Source: Phocaeicola coprophilus DSM 18228 = JCM 13818 (GTDB lineage Bacteria > Bacteroidota > Bacteroidia > Bacteroidales > Bacteroidaceae). From it: a stretch of DNA of 37,199 nt. Below, in pieces: positions 23,341 to 31,746 of the stretch (positions within the stretch are counted from its first letter, which is position 1; each line of letters starts with the position of its first letter). Position numbers and translations under genes: made by a program. Below the pieces are notes generated by a model. It was not told where the DNA came from and ran no database searches. It saw only the letters and a list, made by a program, of their open reading frames with translations. The DNA lies in the NCBI RefSeq assembly GCF_000157915.1, contig NZ_EQ973631.1, positions 82,022 to 119,220 on the forward strand. Reading direction: 5' to 3'.

Positions 23341-26175
23341 ATGGAGTATAATTTCAGAGAGATTGAAAAGAAATGGCAGCAGAAGTGGGTTGACAACAAG
23401 ACCTACAAGGTTGTCGAAGACGAATCAAAGCAGAAATTCTATGTGTTGAACATGTTCCCTTATCCGTCGGGAGCCGGCCTTCATGTAGGCCATCCGCTGG
23501 GATATATTGCGAGCGACATTTATGCCCGCTACAAACGTCTGCAGGGATTCAACGTCCTGAATCCGATGGGATATGATGCATACGGACTGCCCGCCGAGCA
23601 GTATGCCATCCAGACCGGACAGCATCCTGCCGTAACTACGGCTGCCAACATTGCACGTTATCGTGAGCAGCTGGACAAGATCGGCTTCTCATTCGACTGG
23701 GATCGGGAAGTGCGTACCTGCGAACCGGGCTATTATCACTGGACACAGTGGGCTTTCCAGAAGATGTTCAACAGCTTCTATTGTAATTCCTGCCAGAAGG
23801 CACAGCCAATCAGCAAACTGGTTGCTCATTTCGAAGCATCCGGTACAGAAGGTCTGGATGTGGCTTGCAGTGAAGAACTTCATTTTACTGCTGAAGAATG
23901 GAAGTCCAAGTCAGAAAAGGAACAGCAGGAAATCCTGATGAACTACCGGATTGCCTATCTGGGCGAAACGATGGTAAACTGGTGTCCGGCACTGGGTACC
24001 GTACTGGCCAATGATGAGGTTGTGGACGGTGTGTCAGAACGCGGAGGACATCCGGTTGTACAGAAAAAGATGCGCCAGTGGTGTCTGCGTGTATCGGCAT
24101 ACGCACAGCGTCTGCTCGACGGACTGGAAACAGTGGACTGGACAGATTCTCTGAAAGAAACCCAGCGCAACTGGATCGGCCGTTCAGAAGGTACTGAAGT
24201 CCGTTTCAAGGTGAAAGACAGCGATCTGGAATTTACTATCTTTACTACCCGTGCCGATACGATGTTCGGTGTGACCTTCATGGTACTTGCACCGGAAAGT
24301 GAACTGGTTCCGCAGCTGACAACTGATGCACAGCGTGCAGAGGTGGAAGCTTACCTGGAACGTACCAAGAAACGTACCGAACGTGAACGTATTTCCGACC
24401 GCCGTGTGACAGGTGTATTCAGCGGTTCGTATGCCGTGAATCCGTTTACCGGAGAATCTGTTCCGGTATGGATCAGCGATTATGTACTGGCCGGATATGG
24501 TACGGGAGCGATCATGGCCGTGCCTGCTCACGATAGTCGTGACTATGCTTTTGCCAAGCATTTTAATCTGCCCATCGTGCCGCTGGTAGAAGGATGTGAT
24601 GTCAGCGAAGAAAGCTTCGATGCGAAGGAAGGAATTGTCTGCAACTCTCCGAAAGCCGGTGTAACTCCTTATTGCGACCTGAGTCTGAACGGACTGACCA
24701 TCAAGGAAGCTATTGCTGCTACCAAGAAATATGTGAAGGAACACAACCTGGGACGCGTGAAGGTGAACTTCCGTTTGCGTGATGCCATCTTCTCCCGTCA
24801 GCGCTACTGGGGTGAACCGTTCCCGGTATATTACAAGGACGGCATGCCTTACATGATTGACGAAAGCAAGCTTCCGCTGGAACTTCCCGAAGTAGACAAG
24901 TTCCTGCCGACAGAAAGCGGCGAGCCGCCGTTGGGACATGCAACCCGTTGGGCGTGGGATGTAGAAAAGGGAGAAGTAGTGGAAAATACCCTGATCGACA
25001 ATGTAACCGTTTTCCCGCTCGAACTGAACACCATGCCGGGCTTTGCCGGATCAAGTGCATATTATCTGCGTTATATGGATCCGCACAACAATCAGGCACT
25101 GGTGTCTGAAAAGGCTGACCGCTATTGGCAGAATGTCGACCTGTATGTAGGTGGAACCGAGCATGCTACCGGTCACCTGATCTATTCCCGTTTCTGGAAC
25201 AAGTTCCTGTTCGACCTCGGCGTCAGCATCAAGGAAGAACCGTTCCAGAAGCTGGTCAACCAGGGAATGATTCAGGGACGAAGCAACTTTGTATATCGTA
25301 TCAAAGATACCAATACCTTTGTTTCACTGGGCCTGAAGGATCAGTATGACGTGACTCCGCTTCATGTGGATGTCAACATCGTTTCCAATGATGTGCTCGA
25401 CGTGGAAGCCTTCAAGAACTGGCGTCCCGAATACAACAATGCCGAATTTATTCTGGAAGACGGCAAATATATTTGCGGATGGGCGGTTGAAAAGATGAGT
25501 AAGTCCATGTACAACGTAGTAAACCCGGATATGATTGTTGAGAAATACGGAGCCGATACCCTGCGTATGTATGAAATGTTCCTGGGTCCGGTAGAGCAGT
25601 CCAAACCGTGGGATACCAACGGTATTGACGGTGTACACCGCTTCCTGAAGAAACTCTGGGGCTTGTTCTACGACCGTCAGGACAACTTCCTCCCGACAGA
25701 AGGCGAAGCAACGAAGGAAGAACTGAAATCACTTCATAAGCTGATCAAGAAGGTAACATGCGACATTGAGGTCTTCTCTTACAATACGTCAGTCAGTGCC
25801 TTTATGATCTGTGTGAACGAACTGACTTCACTGAAATGCCGTAACAAGGATGTACTGAGTGGGCTGGTTGTACTTCTTGCACCGTTTGCTCCTCACTTGG
25901 CTGAAGAATTGTGGGAAGCACTGGGTCATGCAACTTCCGTATGCGATGCACAGTGGCCGGTATGCAATGAAGAATATCTGAAGGAAGATACCGTGAAATA
26001 TACGATTTCCTTCAACGGAAAAGCACGTTTCACAATGGAATTCCCGGCAGATGCCGACAACGATACGATCCAGGCTGCCGTTATGGCCGAAGAACAGTCT
26101 CAGAAGTGGATTGACGGCAAGACACCGAAGAAAGTCATCATTGTTCCGAAGAAGATTGTCAACGTAGTGCTTTAA
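23341..26175 (+). CDS. leuS: Leucyl-tRNA synthetase
   Basis: LeuRS charges tRNA-Leu and proofreads mischarged products. The 944-residue protein has the HIGH motif as HVGH (48-51, in [16 protein letters not shown]), the editing-domain threonine-rich [14 protein letters not shown] and [19 protein letters not shown], and KMSKS at 718-722. An anticodon-binding helical domain and a short C-terminal domain ([19 protein letters not shown] end) follow. It is longer than the enterobacterial enzyme (860), as is usual for Bacteroidetes, owing partly to insertions near residues 170-210 and 650-700. The YitT gene starts 4 bases after its stop, so the two are cotranscribed. Confidence 0.98.
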   Translation: MEYNFREIEKKWQQKWVDNKTYKVVEDESKQKFYVLNMFPYPSGAGLHVGHPLGYIASDIYARYKRLQGFNVLNPMGYDAYGLPAEQYAIQTGQHPAVTTAANIARYREQLDKIGFSFDWDREVRTCEPGYYHWTQWAFQKMFNSFYCNSCQKAQPISKLVAHFEASGTEGLDVACSEELHFTAEEWKSKSEKEQQEILMNYRIAYLGETMVNWCPALGTVLANDEVVDGVSERGGHPVVQKKMRQWCLRVSAYAQRLLDGLETVDWTDSLKETQRNWIGRSEGTEVRFKVKDSDLEFTIFTTRADTMFGVTFMVLAPESELVPQLTTDAQRAEVEAYLERTKKRTERERISDRRVTGVFSGSYAVNPFTGESVPVWISDYVLAGYGTGAIMAVPAHDSRDYAFAKHFNLPIVPLVEGCDVSEESFDAKEGIVCNSPKAGVTPYCDLSLNGLTIKEAIAATKKYVKEHNLGRVKVNFRLRDAIFSRQRYWGEPFPVYYKDGMPYMIDESKLPLELPEVDKFLPTESGEPPLGHATRWAWDVEKGEVVENTLIDNVTVFPLELNTMPGFAGSSAYYLRYMDPHNNQALVSEKADRYWQNVDLYVGGTEHATGHLIYSRFWNKFLFDLGVSIKEEPFQKLVNQGMIQGRSNFVYRIKDTNTFVSLGLKDQYDVTPLHVDVNIVSNDVLDVEAFKNWRPEYNNAEFILEDGKYICGWAVEKMSKSMYNVVNPDMIVEKYGADTLRMYEMFLGPVEQSKPWDTNGIDGVHRFLKKLWGLFYDRQDNFLPTEGEATKEELKSLHKLIKKVTCDIEVFSYNTSVSAFMICVNELTSLKCRNKDVLSGLVVLLAPFAPHLAEELWEALGHATSVCDAQWPVCNEEYLKEDTVKYTISFNGKARFTMEFPADADNDTIQAAVMAEEQSQKWIDGKTPKKVIIVPKKIVNVVL

Positions 26176-26179
26176 TCAC

Positions 26180-27076
26180 ATGGAAGCCGTGTTGAAAAGA
26201 AAACTGGGCCGGGAGTCGAGAGACTATCTGGCCATCACGTTTGGTCTGATCTGTTATTCTCTGGGGTGGGCGGCATTCCTGCTTCCTTATCAGATTACGA
26301 CCGGAGGTGTTACCGGTATTGCGGCTATCATTTATTATGCCACAGGTGTGGAAATACAGGTTTCCTACTTCGTCATCAATGCCGTATTTCTGGGATTTGC
26401 GTTGAAGATTCTCGGTCCGAAATTCAGTGTGAAGACCATTTATGCCATTTTCATGCTGACATTTCTGCTTTGGCTGTTCCAGCGTCTGCTGGAAGGAGAC
26501 GATGGAAAGCTGCCTCAGTTGCTCGGACCCGGCCAGGATTTCATGGCCTGTGTCATTGGAGCCGGTATGCTGGGCTTTGGTATTGGAGTCGTGTTCTGCA
26601 ACAACGGCAGTACGGGAGGAACGGATATCATTGCCTGGATCATCAACAAATACAAGGATGTGACGCTGGGACGCATGATGATGTATTGTGATATTGTCAT
26701 CATTTCGTCGTGTTACTTTATTTTCCACGACTGGCGCCGTGTGCTGTTTGGTTTTTGTGTCCTTTTCATCATGAGTCTTGTGATTGACTATGTGATCAAT
26801 TCGACCCGTCAGTCGGTACAGTTCCTGATCTTCTCCAGAAAGTATGAAGAGATCGCCGAAGGCATTGCTACCCGCGTGGATCGTGGAGTGACACTTCTTG
26901 ACGGCAAGGGATGGTACAGCAAGCAGGAGATCAAGGTTGTTGTCGTACTGGCCAAGAAGAGCGAGTCGATTGATATTTTCCGCCTGGTGAAGGACATAGA
27001 CCCGAACGCGTTTATCTCACAAAGCAACGTGGTGGGAGTATATGGAGAAGGATTCGACAAACTGAAGGTCAAATAA
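26180..27076 (+). CDS. YitT-family membrane protein
   Basis: This 298-residue protein has the YitT_membrane (DUF161) domain with about five or six helices (for example [37 protein letters not shown] and [18 protein letters not shown]), the glycine-rich loop [18 protein letters not shown], and a C-terminal DUF2179 domain of about 90 residues ([28 protein letters not shown]) that resembles small ligand-binding folds. The biochemical role of the family is not established. It follows leuS by 4 bases and precedes rdgB by 10, so all three should be on one transcript. Confidence 0.92.
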   Translation: MEAVLKRKLGRESRDYLAITFGLICYSLGWAAFLLPYQITTGGVTGIAAIIYYATGVEIQVSYFVINAVFLGFALKILGPKFSVKTIYAIFMLTFLLWLFQRLLEGDDGKLPQLLGPGQDFMACVIGAGMLGFGIGVVFCNNGSTGGTDIIAWIINKYKDVTLGRMMMYCDIVIISSCYFIFHDWRRVLFGFCVLFIMSLVIDYVINSTRQSVQFLIFSRKYEEIAEGIATRVDRGVTLLDGKGWYSKQEIKVVVVLAKKSESIDIFRLVKDIDPNAFISQSNVVGVYGEGFDKLKVK

Positions 27077-27086
27077 AAATGTAAGT

Positions 27087-27665
27087 ATGAAGAAACTGGT
27101 TTTTGCTACAAATAACGCTCACAAACTGGAAGAAATCCGGGCCATTCTGGGCGATCAGGTTGAAGTTCTGAGCCTGAAGGATATTCATTGTGAAGCAGAC
27201 ATTCCCGAGACAGCCGATACGCTGGAAGGCAATGCTGCCCTGAAGGCAGAGTATGTATACCGCAACTACGGGCTGGACTGTTTTGCCGATGATACCGGTC
27301 TGGAAGTAGAGGCTCTGAATGGTGCTCCGGGGATTTATTCGGCACGTTATGCCGGAGGTGAAGGACATGACTCGGAAGCGAACATGAAGAAACTGCTGCA
27401 TGAAATGGAAGGACAGGACAACCGCCGGGCACAGTTCCGTACGGCAATCTGTCTGATTGAGGGCGGCAAGGAACATCTGTTTGAAGGAGTCGTGCGGGGC
27501 GAGATTATCCGTCACCGCCGTGGTACTTCCGGCTTCGGTTATGATCCGGTCTTTGTTCCCGAAGGATACACTGAAACCTTTGCTGAAATGGGGAACGAGG
27601 AAAAGAACAAGATCAGTCACCGGGCACGTGCGGTTCAGAAGCTTTGTGCGTATCTGAAGAAATAA
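27087..27665 (+). CDS. rdgB: XTP/dITP diphosphatase (non-canonical purine NTP pyrophosphatase)
   Basis: This Ham1-family enzyme hydrolyses dITP, ITP and XTP to monophosphates, which keeps deaminated purines out of DNA and RNA. The 192-residue protein has the expected motifs: [18 protein letters not shown] at the start, [24 protein letters not shown], and [23 protein letters not shown]. It lies 10 bases after the YitT gene. The next gene follows after 58 bases with its own strong ribosome site, so the run may continue into it. Confidence 0.97.
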   Translation: MKKLVFATNNAHKLEEIRAILGDQVEVLSLKDIHCEADIPETADTLEGNAALKAEYVYRNYGLDCFADDTGLEVEALNGAPGIYSARYAGGEGHDSEANMKKLLHEMEGQDNRRAQFRTAICLIEGGKEHLFEGVVRGEIIRHRRGTSGFGYDPVFVPEGYTETFAEMGNEEKNKISHRARAVQKLCAYLKK

Positions 27666-27707
27666 ACGGACGGTTCCGGAAGCATAAAGAAAATAAAAAC
27701 GGCTGGA

Positions 27708-27723
27708 AAAGGAGGTAGGAGAG
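27708..27723 (+). promoter_or_regulatory. Unusually strong Shine-Dalgarno site before the serine hydrolase gene
   Basis: AAAAGGAGGTAGGAGAG directly precedes the ATG at 27724, with the GGAGG core 8 bases from the start. It is close to a full anti-Shine-Dalgarno match, whereas nearly all other genes in this window have A/T-rich leaders without one, as is normal for Bacteroidetes. It also settles the start codon. Confidence 0.55.
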
Positions 27724-28863
27724 ATGAAACTGCGTATCGTTCTCGGTGTGATTGTGGTGGCAGCAGTGGTCTATTGCTCGCTGCCTTATTATGCCCGTCA
27801 GGCACTGATTCACTGGATGCCGGTCATCGATGATCTTGAGACTTTCCACCGGCACACTGTCCGGCATGATCCGGATCGTGTGTGGAACTGGCCGCTGTCG
27901 GCTGACTACAACCGTTGTCAGCTTCCGGAACCGGACGTACATTATCTGGACAGCCTGCATACGGTTGCCTTTCTGGTGATCCGTCATGACAGCCTGTTGT
28001 TTGAGACATATCGGGATGGCTGGAACGATACTCTGACCTCAAATATTTATTCTGCAACCAAGACAATCGTCGGGATGCTTGCCGGAATTGCCCTGGACGA
28101 AGGGAAAATTCAGAGTCTGGATGACCCGGTAAGCCGTTATATACCTTCTTACCGGAAAGGAATGCAGGCCGATGTTACAATCCGGCATCTGCTGACCATG
28201 AGCGGAGGAATGGCCTGGGATGAGGCTTATTCCTCGTTGTTTTCCGTAACCACTCACGGTTATTACGGCAATGACCTGTACAAGCTGGTGACCGGACTGG
28301 AGGTCTGTGACCGTCCGGGCGTACAATATTCATATCGCAGCGGGGAAACGCAGTTGCTGGCCTTTGTCATTGAAGCGGCTACAGGAAAGACTCTGAGCCA
28401 GTATGCGGAAGAGAAATTGTGGAAGCCGATGCAGGCTGAACGCGATGCCTACTGGCTGTTGGACAAGCAGGACGGGGATGAGAAGGCATTCTGTTGTTTT
28501 CATACGACGGCCCGTGATGTAGCCCGCTTTGCACGGCTCATGCTTCATCGCGGCAACTGGAACGGCCGTCAGCTGGTCTCGCAGGCTTATATGGACGAAA
28601 TGATGCGTCCTGCTTCCTGGCTGAAGGACCAGTGGGGCAAAGATTCACTGAATTATTATGGATACCAGACCTGGATCATGCACTATCACGGTCAGGTGAA
28701 TCCTTATATGCGCGGGATGCTGGGACAATATATCATCGCGATTCCCAGCCAGGATGCCATTGTCGTGCGCCTGGGGCGCAAGCGCTGTGATCTATATGAC
28801 CGGGAAATCACAACAGATATAACCCGCTACATGGATATGGCCATGCGGATTCTTCAGGATTGA
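27724..28863 (+). CDS. Membrane-anchored serine hydrolase of the beta-lactamase class C family
   Basis: This 379-residue protein starts with a membrane helix (LRIVLGVIVVAAVVYCSLPYY) and then a domain of the class C beta-lactamase/penicillin-binding type. The SxxK nucleophile is S110-A-T-K113, the second motif is the tyrosine in YSYRSGETQLLAF (about 202-214), and the third region is around RGMLGQYIIAIP. Such proteins include DD-peptidases, esterases and amide hydrolases; a true beta-lactamase is not implied. The anchor places it in the periplasm on the inner membrane. It may be cotranscribed with rdgB. Substrate unknown. Confidence 0.88.
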   Translation: MKLRIVLGVIVVAAVVYCSLPYYARQALIHWMPVIDDLETFHRHTVRHDPDRVWNWPLSADYNRCQLPEPDVHYLDSLHTVAFLVIRHDSLLFETYRDGWNDTLTSNIYSATKTIVGMLAGIALDEGKIQSLDDPVSRYIPSYRKGMQADVTIRHLLTMSGGMAWDEAYSSLFSVTTHGYYGNDLYKLVTGLEVCDRPGVQYSYRSGETQLLAFVIEAATGKTLSQYAEEKLWKPMQAERDAYWLLDKQDGDEKAFCCFHTTARDVARFARLMLHRGNWNGRQLVSQAYMDEMMRPASWLKDQWGKDSLNYYGYQTWIMHYHGQVNPYMRGMLGQYIIAIPSQDAIVVRLGRKRCDLYDREITTDITRYMDMAMRILQD

Positions 28864-28894
28864 GAGAGCATCAAAAACAACAATCTTTCATTCC

Positions 28895-29803
28895 TTATTT
28901 TCGGAACTTCTCAGCCACTTTCTCATATGTCTGGAGAGGAACATTCAGCTTCTTTCCCAAATCGATCATATCGAACAGCATGCCTTGTATTTCCGATTCA
29001 TGGCCTCGTGCAAGGTCTTTCTGCATGGAAGCCGTGCTGTGCGGATCCAGTTTGTCGATTACTTTCAGGTTATAGGTGACCGGATCCTCCGGGAATACAA
29101 CGCCCAGACGGCGTCCGATCTCCGCACTTTCGCGGGAGAGTCCGACAAAGGTGTCACGAACTTCACCTTCTTTCTGTACTTCTCCCATCGGGACATCGTG
29201 GTAAGCGCCTGTACAGGCCATGGCAGAAATAAAGGACCATTTAATGAACGTATCGCGGTTGATGTCGTCTGAAACATCCACTTTGATGCCACAGGCACGC
29301 AGATCACTGGCTATGACTTCCAGACGTTCACGGGTAATTTCCTGTTCGGGACGGGCTCCGAATACCAGCCGGAAGATATTTCCCATCTGGGTGATTTCAC
29401 CTTCACCGGAAACGAATCCGACAATATAAATACAGCCGTCGAGTACGGTAACCGCAGGTGTCATTCGTCCGATGCGGGGTCCTGTACCATATACATTCAG
29501 GATAGGGATGACCAGCGTGTCCGGTTTTGCGGCGCGTTCCAGTACGTCACGGATAGATTCAATGGAGTAACCTTTTACACAGACGAAGATCACATCAGCC
29601 TTGCCGTCAAAAGAATCGGCCGTACAAGCCTTTACCGGAAGAAAGTGATCTCCCTTCAGATCCGATTTCAGGTGAAGTCCCTGCTTACGGATTGCTTCCA
29701 GATGTTTGCCTCTGGCGATGCAGGTAACTTCCCTGCCGGCCAAAGCAAGGAAACCGGCGATGCTTCCTCCTACGCCGCCGGTTCCAATGACAAGATAGTT
29801 CAT
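28895..29803 (-). CDS. Ketopantoate reductase family protein (PanE/ApbA-like)
   Basis: Family members reduce 2-dehydropantoate to pantoate with NADPH, in pantothenate and CoA synthesis. The 302-residue protein starts with the dinucleotide motif GTGGVGGSIAGFLALAGREV and has the catalytic lysine region TFIKWSFISAMACTGAYHDVP and the C-terminal helices (STASMQKDLARGHESEIQGM). The substrate loop usually written QNG reads LNVYGTG here, so a different 2-keto acid is possible. It follows ychF by 20 bases, and nothing in the neighbourhood belongs to pantothenate synthesis, so I leave the symbol blank. Confidence 0.82.
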   Translation of the reverse strand: MNYLVIGTGGVGGSIAGFLALAGREVTCIARGKHLEAIRKQGLHLKSDLKGDHFLPVKACTADSFDGKADVIFVCVKGYSIESIRDVLERAAKPDTLVIPILNVYGTGPRIGRMTPAVTVLDGCIYIVGFVSGEGEITQMGNIFRLVFGARPEQEITRERLEVIASDLRACGIKVDVSDDINRDTFIKWSFISAMACTGAYHDVPMGEVQKEGEVRDTFVGLSRESAEIGRRLGVVFPEDPVTYNLKVIDKLDPHSTASMQKDLARGHESEIQGMLFDMIDLGKKLNVPLQTYEKVAEKFRK

Positions 29804-29823
29804 TTGAATAAGTTTTAAAGGTC

Positions 29824-30927
29824 TTATACGTTGAAGCGGAAGTGCATGATATCACCGTCTTCCACTACATAATCCTTACCTTCTACGTTCAGCTTTCCTG
29901 CTTCGCGTACGGCTGCTTCAGAACCATACTGGATGAAATCGTTGTATTTGATAACTTCAGCACGGATGAATCCCTTTTCAAAGTCGGTATGGATAACGCC
30001 TGCACACTGGGGAGCCTTCCATCCTTTGTGGAAAGTCCAGGCACGGACTTCCATTTTTCCGGCGGTGAAGTAAGTTTCCAGGTTCAGAAGTTTGTACGCA
30101 GCCCGAATCAGACGGCTGACGCCGGATTCTTCCAATCCGACCTCTTGCAGGAACATCTGACGGTCTTCATACGTTTCCAGTTCGGCAATGTCGGCTTCGG
30201 TTTTGGCTGCAACGATCAGGATTTCTGCTCCTTCTTCCTTGACAGCTTCACGAACCTGATCCACATATTTGTTTCCGTTGACGGCACTTGCTTCGTCTAC
30301 GTTGCAGACATACATCACCGGTTTGGAAGTCAGCAGGAAAAGATCGTGTGCGATCTTCTGCTCGTCTTTGGTTTCGAACTGTACGGTACGGGCCGATTTA
30401 CCTTGCAGCAAGGCATCGCGGTAGCGTACCAATACTTCATAAGTTTGTTTGGCAACCTTATCTCCACCTGTCTGAGCCTGTTTCTGAACTTTCTGGATAC
30501 GGCTTTCAATGGTTTCCAAATCTTTCAGCTGAAGTTCCGTATCAATGATTTCCTTGTCGCGTATAGGGTTTACGCTTCCGTCCACATGAGTTACATTGTC
30601 ATCATCGAAGCAGCGCAATACATGCAGGATGGCATCTGTTTCACGGATGTTAGCCAGGAACTTGTTTCCAAGTCCTTCTCCTTTGCTGGCGCCCTTTACA
30701 AGACCTGCAATGTCGACAATTTCAACGGTTGTCGGAACGATACGGTCAGGAATAACCAGTTCGGCGAGTTTGTTCAGGCGGTCATCCGGAACGGTAATTA
30801 CACCGACGTTAGGTTCAATGGTGCAGAAAGGGAAGTTTGCTGCCTGGGCCTTTGCGTTTGATAAGCAATTGAAAAGCGTAGATTTGCCCACATTCGGCAA
30901 ACCGACGATACCACATTGTAATGCCAT
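29824..30927 (-). CDS. ychF: Redox-regulated ATPase YchF (Obg-like)
   Basis: YchF is a conserved P-loop protein that binds ribosomes and prefers ATP to GTP. The 367-residue protein has the Walker A loop GLPNVGKST (8-16), DIAGLVKGASKGEGLGNKFL as the G3 region, and NVDE in place of the GTP-specific NKxD, which is the family mark of ATP use. A coiled-coil insert (EIIDTELQLKDLETIESRIQKVQKQ) and a C-terminal TGS domain (MEVRAWTFHKGWKAPQCAGVIHTDFEKGFI) are present. It has a good promoter 38 bases upstream and the ketopantoate reductase gene 20 bases downstream. Confidence 0.97.
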   Translation of the reverse strand: MALQCGIVGLPNVGKSTLFNCLSNAKAQAANFPFCTIEPNVGVITVPDDRLNKLAELVIPDRIVPTTVEIVDIAGLVKGASKGEGLGNKFLANIRETDAILHVLRCFDDDNVTHVDGSVNPIRDKEIIDTELQLKDLETIESRIQKVQKQAQTGGDKVAKQTYEVLVRYRDALLQGKSARTVQFETKDEQKIAHDLFLLTSKPVMYVCNVDEASAVNGNKYVDQVREAVKEEGAEILIVAAKTEADIAELETYEDRQMFLQEVGLEESGVSRLIRAAYKLLNLETYFTAGKMEVRAWTFHKGWKAPQCAGVIHTDFEKGFIRAEVIKYNDFIQYGSEAAVREAGKLNVEGKDYVVEDGDIMHFRFNV

Positions 30928-30964
30928 AGATATCTGTTTAATTATTTGTTTCTGATTTGTCCGG

Positions 30965-30995
30965 CAAAGTTATCAAATAATCAGACAACTGCCAA
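30965..30995 (-). promoter_or_regulatory. Promoter of ychF
   Basis: On the minus strand TTGG (30995-30992) is followed after 19 bases by TAACTTTG (30972-30965), a strong Bacteroidetes -33/-7 pair. An imperfect inverted repeat (CTGCCAAG ... CTTAGGCAG, 30989-31018) overlaps the -33 element and could be an operator. Confidence 0.55.
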
Positions 30996-31121
30996 GAAAA
31001 TTATTTTTCCTTAGGCAGATGGAAAGAGAATTTATGAGAAGGGAAGTAAAGTTTGGTTATAAATTATAAGTAATATTGGCTTTTGAGGCTTCCTTTGAGA
31101 AATGTTTTGATAGGGATGAGG

Positions 31122-31161
31122 AAGGAAAAAGAAAAGAGGCATCTCTCACGAGGTGCCTCTT
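31122..31161 (-). terminator. Terminator of the DUF3836 gene
   Basis: An 11-base stem with one G-T pair (31134-31144 with 31151-31161, AAGAGGCATCT against AGGTGCCTCTT) has a 6-base loop, and on the minus strand is followed by CTTTTCTTTTTCC. It starts 46 bases after the stop of the gene at 31208. Confidence 0.68.
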
Positions 31162-31207
31162 CAATAATAAGAGAGTTTATGAATGTTGTTTTTGTTTTTT
31201 GTGATGC

Positions 31208-31594
31208 TTACTTGTCCATGGTGACTGTCATGCTCGGAATCAGAACAAAGGTATGTTTCTTGGGAATCCACTTGTAATACTTAGTTGTAATGCTCTTGCT
31301 ATCATATGTATAGCGGATGCATAAGTCGTTTTCCCAAGCTTTTTCGTCCTCATTCCATTTCTGTGACAGGTTTTCGGTCATTTGCTGGTTATCATCATAT
31401 TTGTAATTATATTTCATGTAGTTGGTAAGCATGTCTCCGTTGCGTTTATAAACGGTTTCTGCAACTTTTACACCATTTACTTCTTCGGCATTGTACACCA
31501 GATTACTTTCTGCGGTACGTGCTGAAATTGTAACATTACTAATCATGATAACTGCTGTAACCAGTAAAGTTTTCATTATGCTCATAGTCTTCAT
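31208..31594 (-). CDS. Secreted DUF3836-family protein
   Basis: This 128-residue protein looks like the Bacteroides DUF3836 family of unknown function. It has a signal peptide (MKTLLVTAVIMISNVTISARTAES; the gene may start at 31594 or at the internal ATG six codons later) and a mature part of about 100 residues with repeated beta-strand-like aromatic segments: VAETVYKRNGDM, YMKYNYKYDDNQQM, NDLCIRYTYDSKSI and KYYKWIPKKHTF. The pattern recalls tandem strand repeats of YD-like form. It is a single-gene unit with its own -7 box and terminator, and lies between polA and ychF. Base composition is more AT-rich than in the neighbours, and function is unknown. Confidence 0.8.
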   Translation of the reverse strand: MKTMSIMKTLLVTAVIMISNVTISARTAESNLVYNAEEVNGVKVAETVYKRNGDMLTNYMKYNYKYDDNQQMTENLSQKWNEDEKAWENDLCIRYTYDSKSITTKYYKWIPKKHTFVLIPSMTVTMDK

Positions 31595-31642
31595 ATCTTT
31601 AAAGTTTTAGGTTTTACTATCATTTTGTTTTTGATTGCGGTG

Positions 31643-31650
31643 CAAAAATA
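31643..31650 (-). promoter_or_regulatory. -7 box of the DUF3836 gene
   Basis: The minus strand reads TATTTTTG, an exact TAnnTTTG match, 48 bases before the start. The upstream 90 bases to polA are very AT-rich and hold no clear -33 element. Confidence 0.4.
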
Positions 31651-31746
31651 GTAAAAGCTTTGATATATTGCATATATTTTGCATGAAAATTTTATGCAAC
31701 TTAGCAAAATGTTATATTTTAAAGATATGTTAACACTTCATCTCTC

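Noticed and set aside
29842..30861. A 339-codon open frame on the plus strand opposite ychF
   Set aside because: It is the Phe/Cys-rich mirror of a conserved ATPase gene, without promoter or domain.
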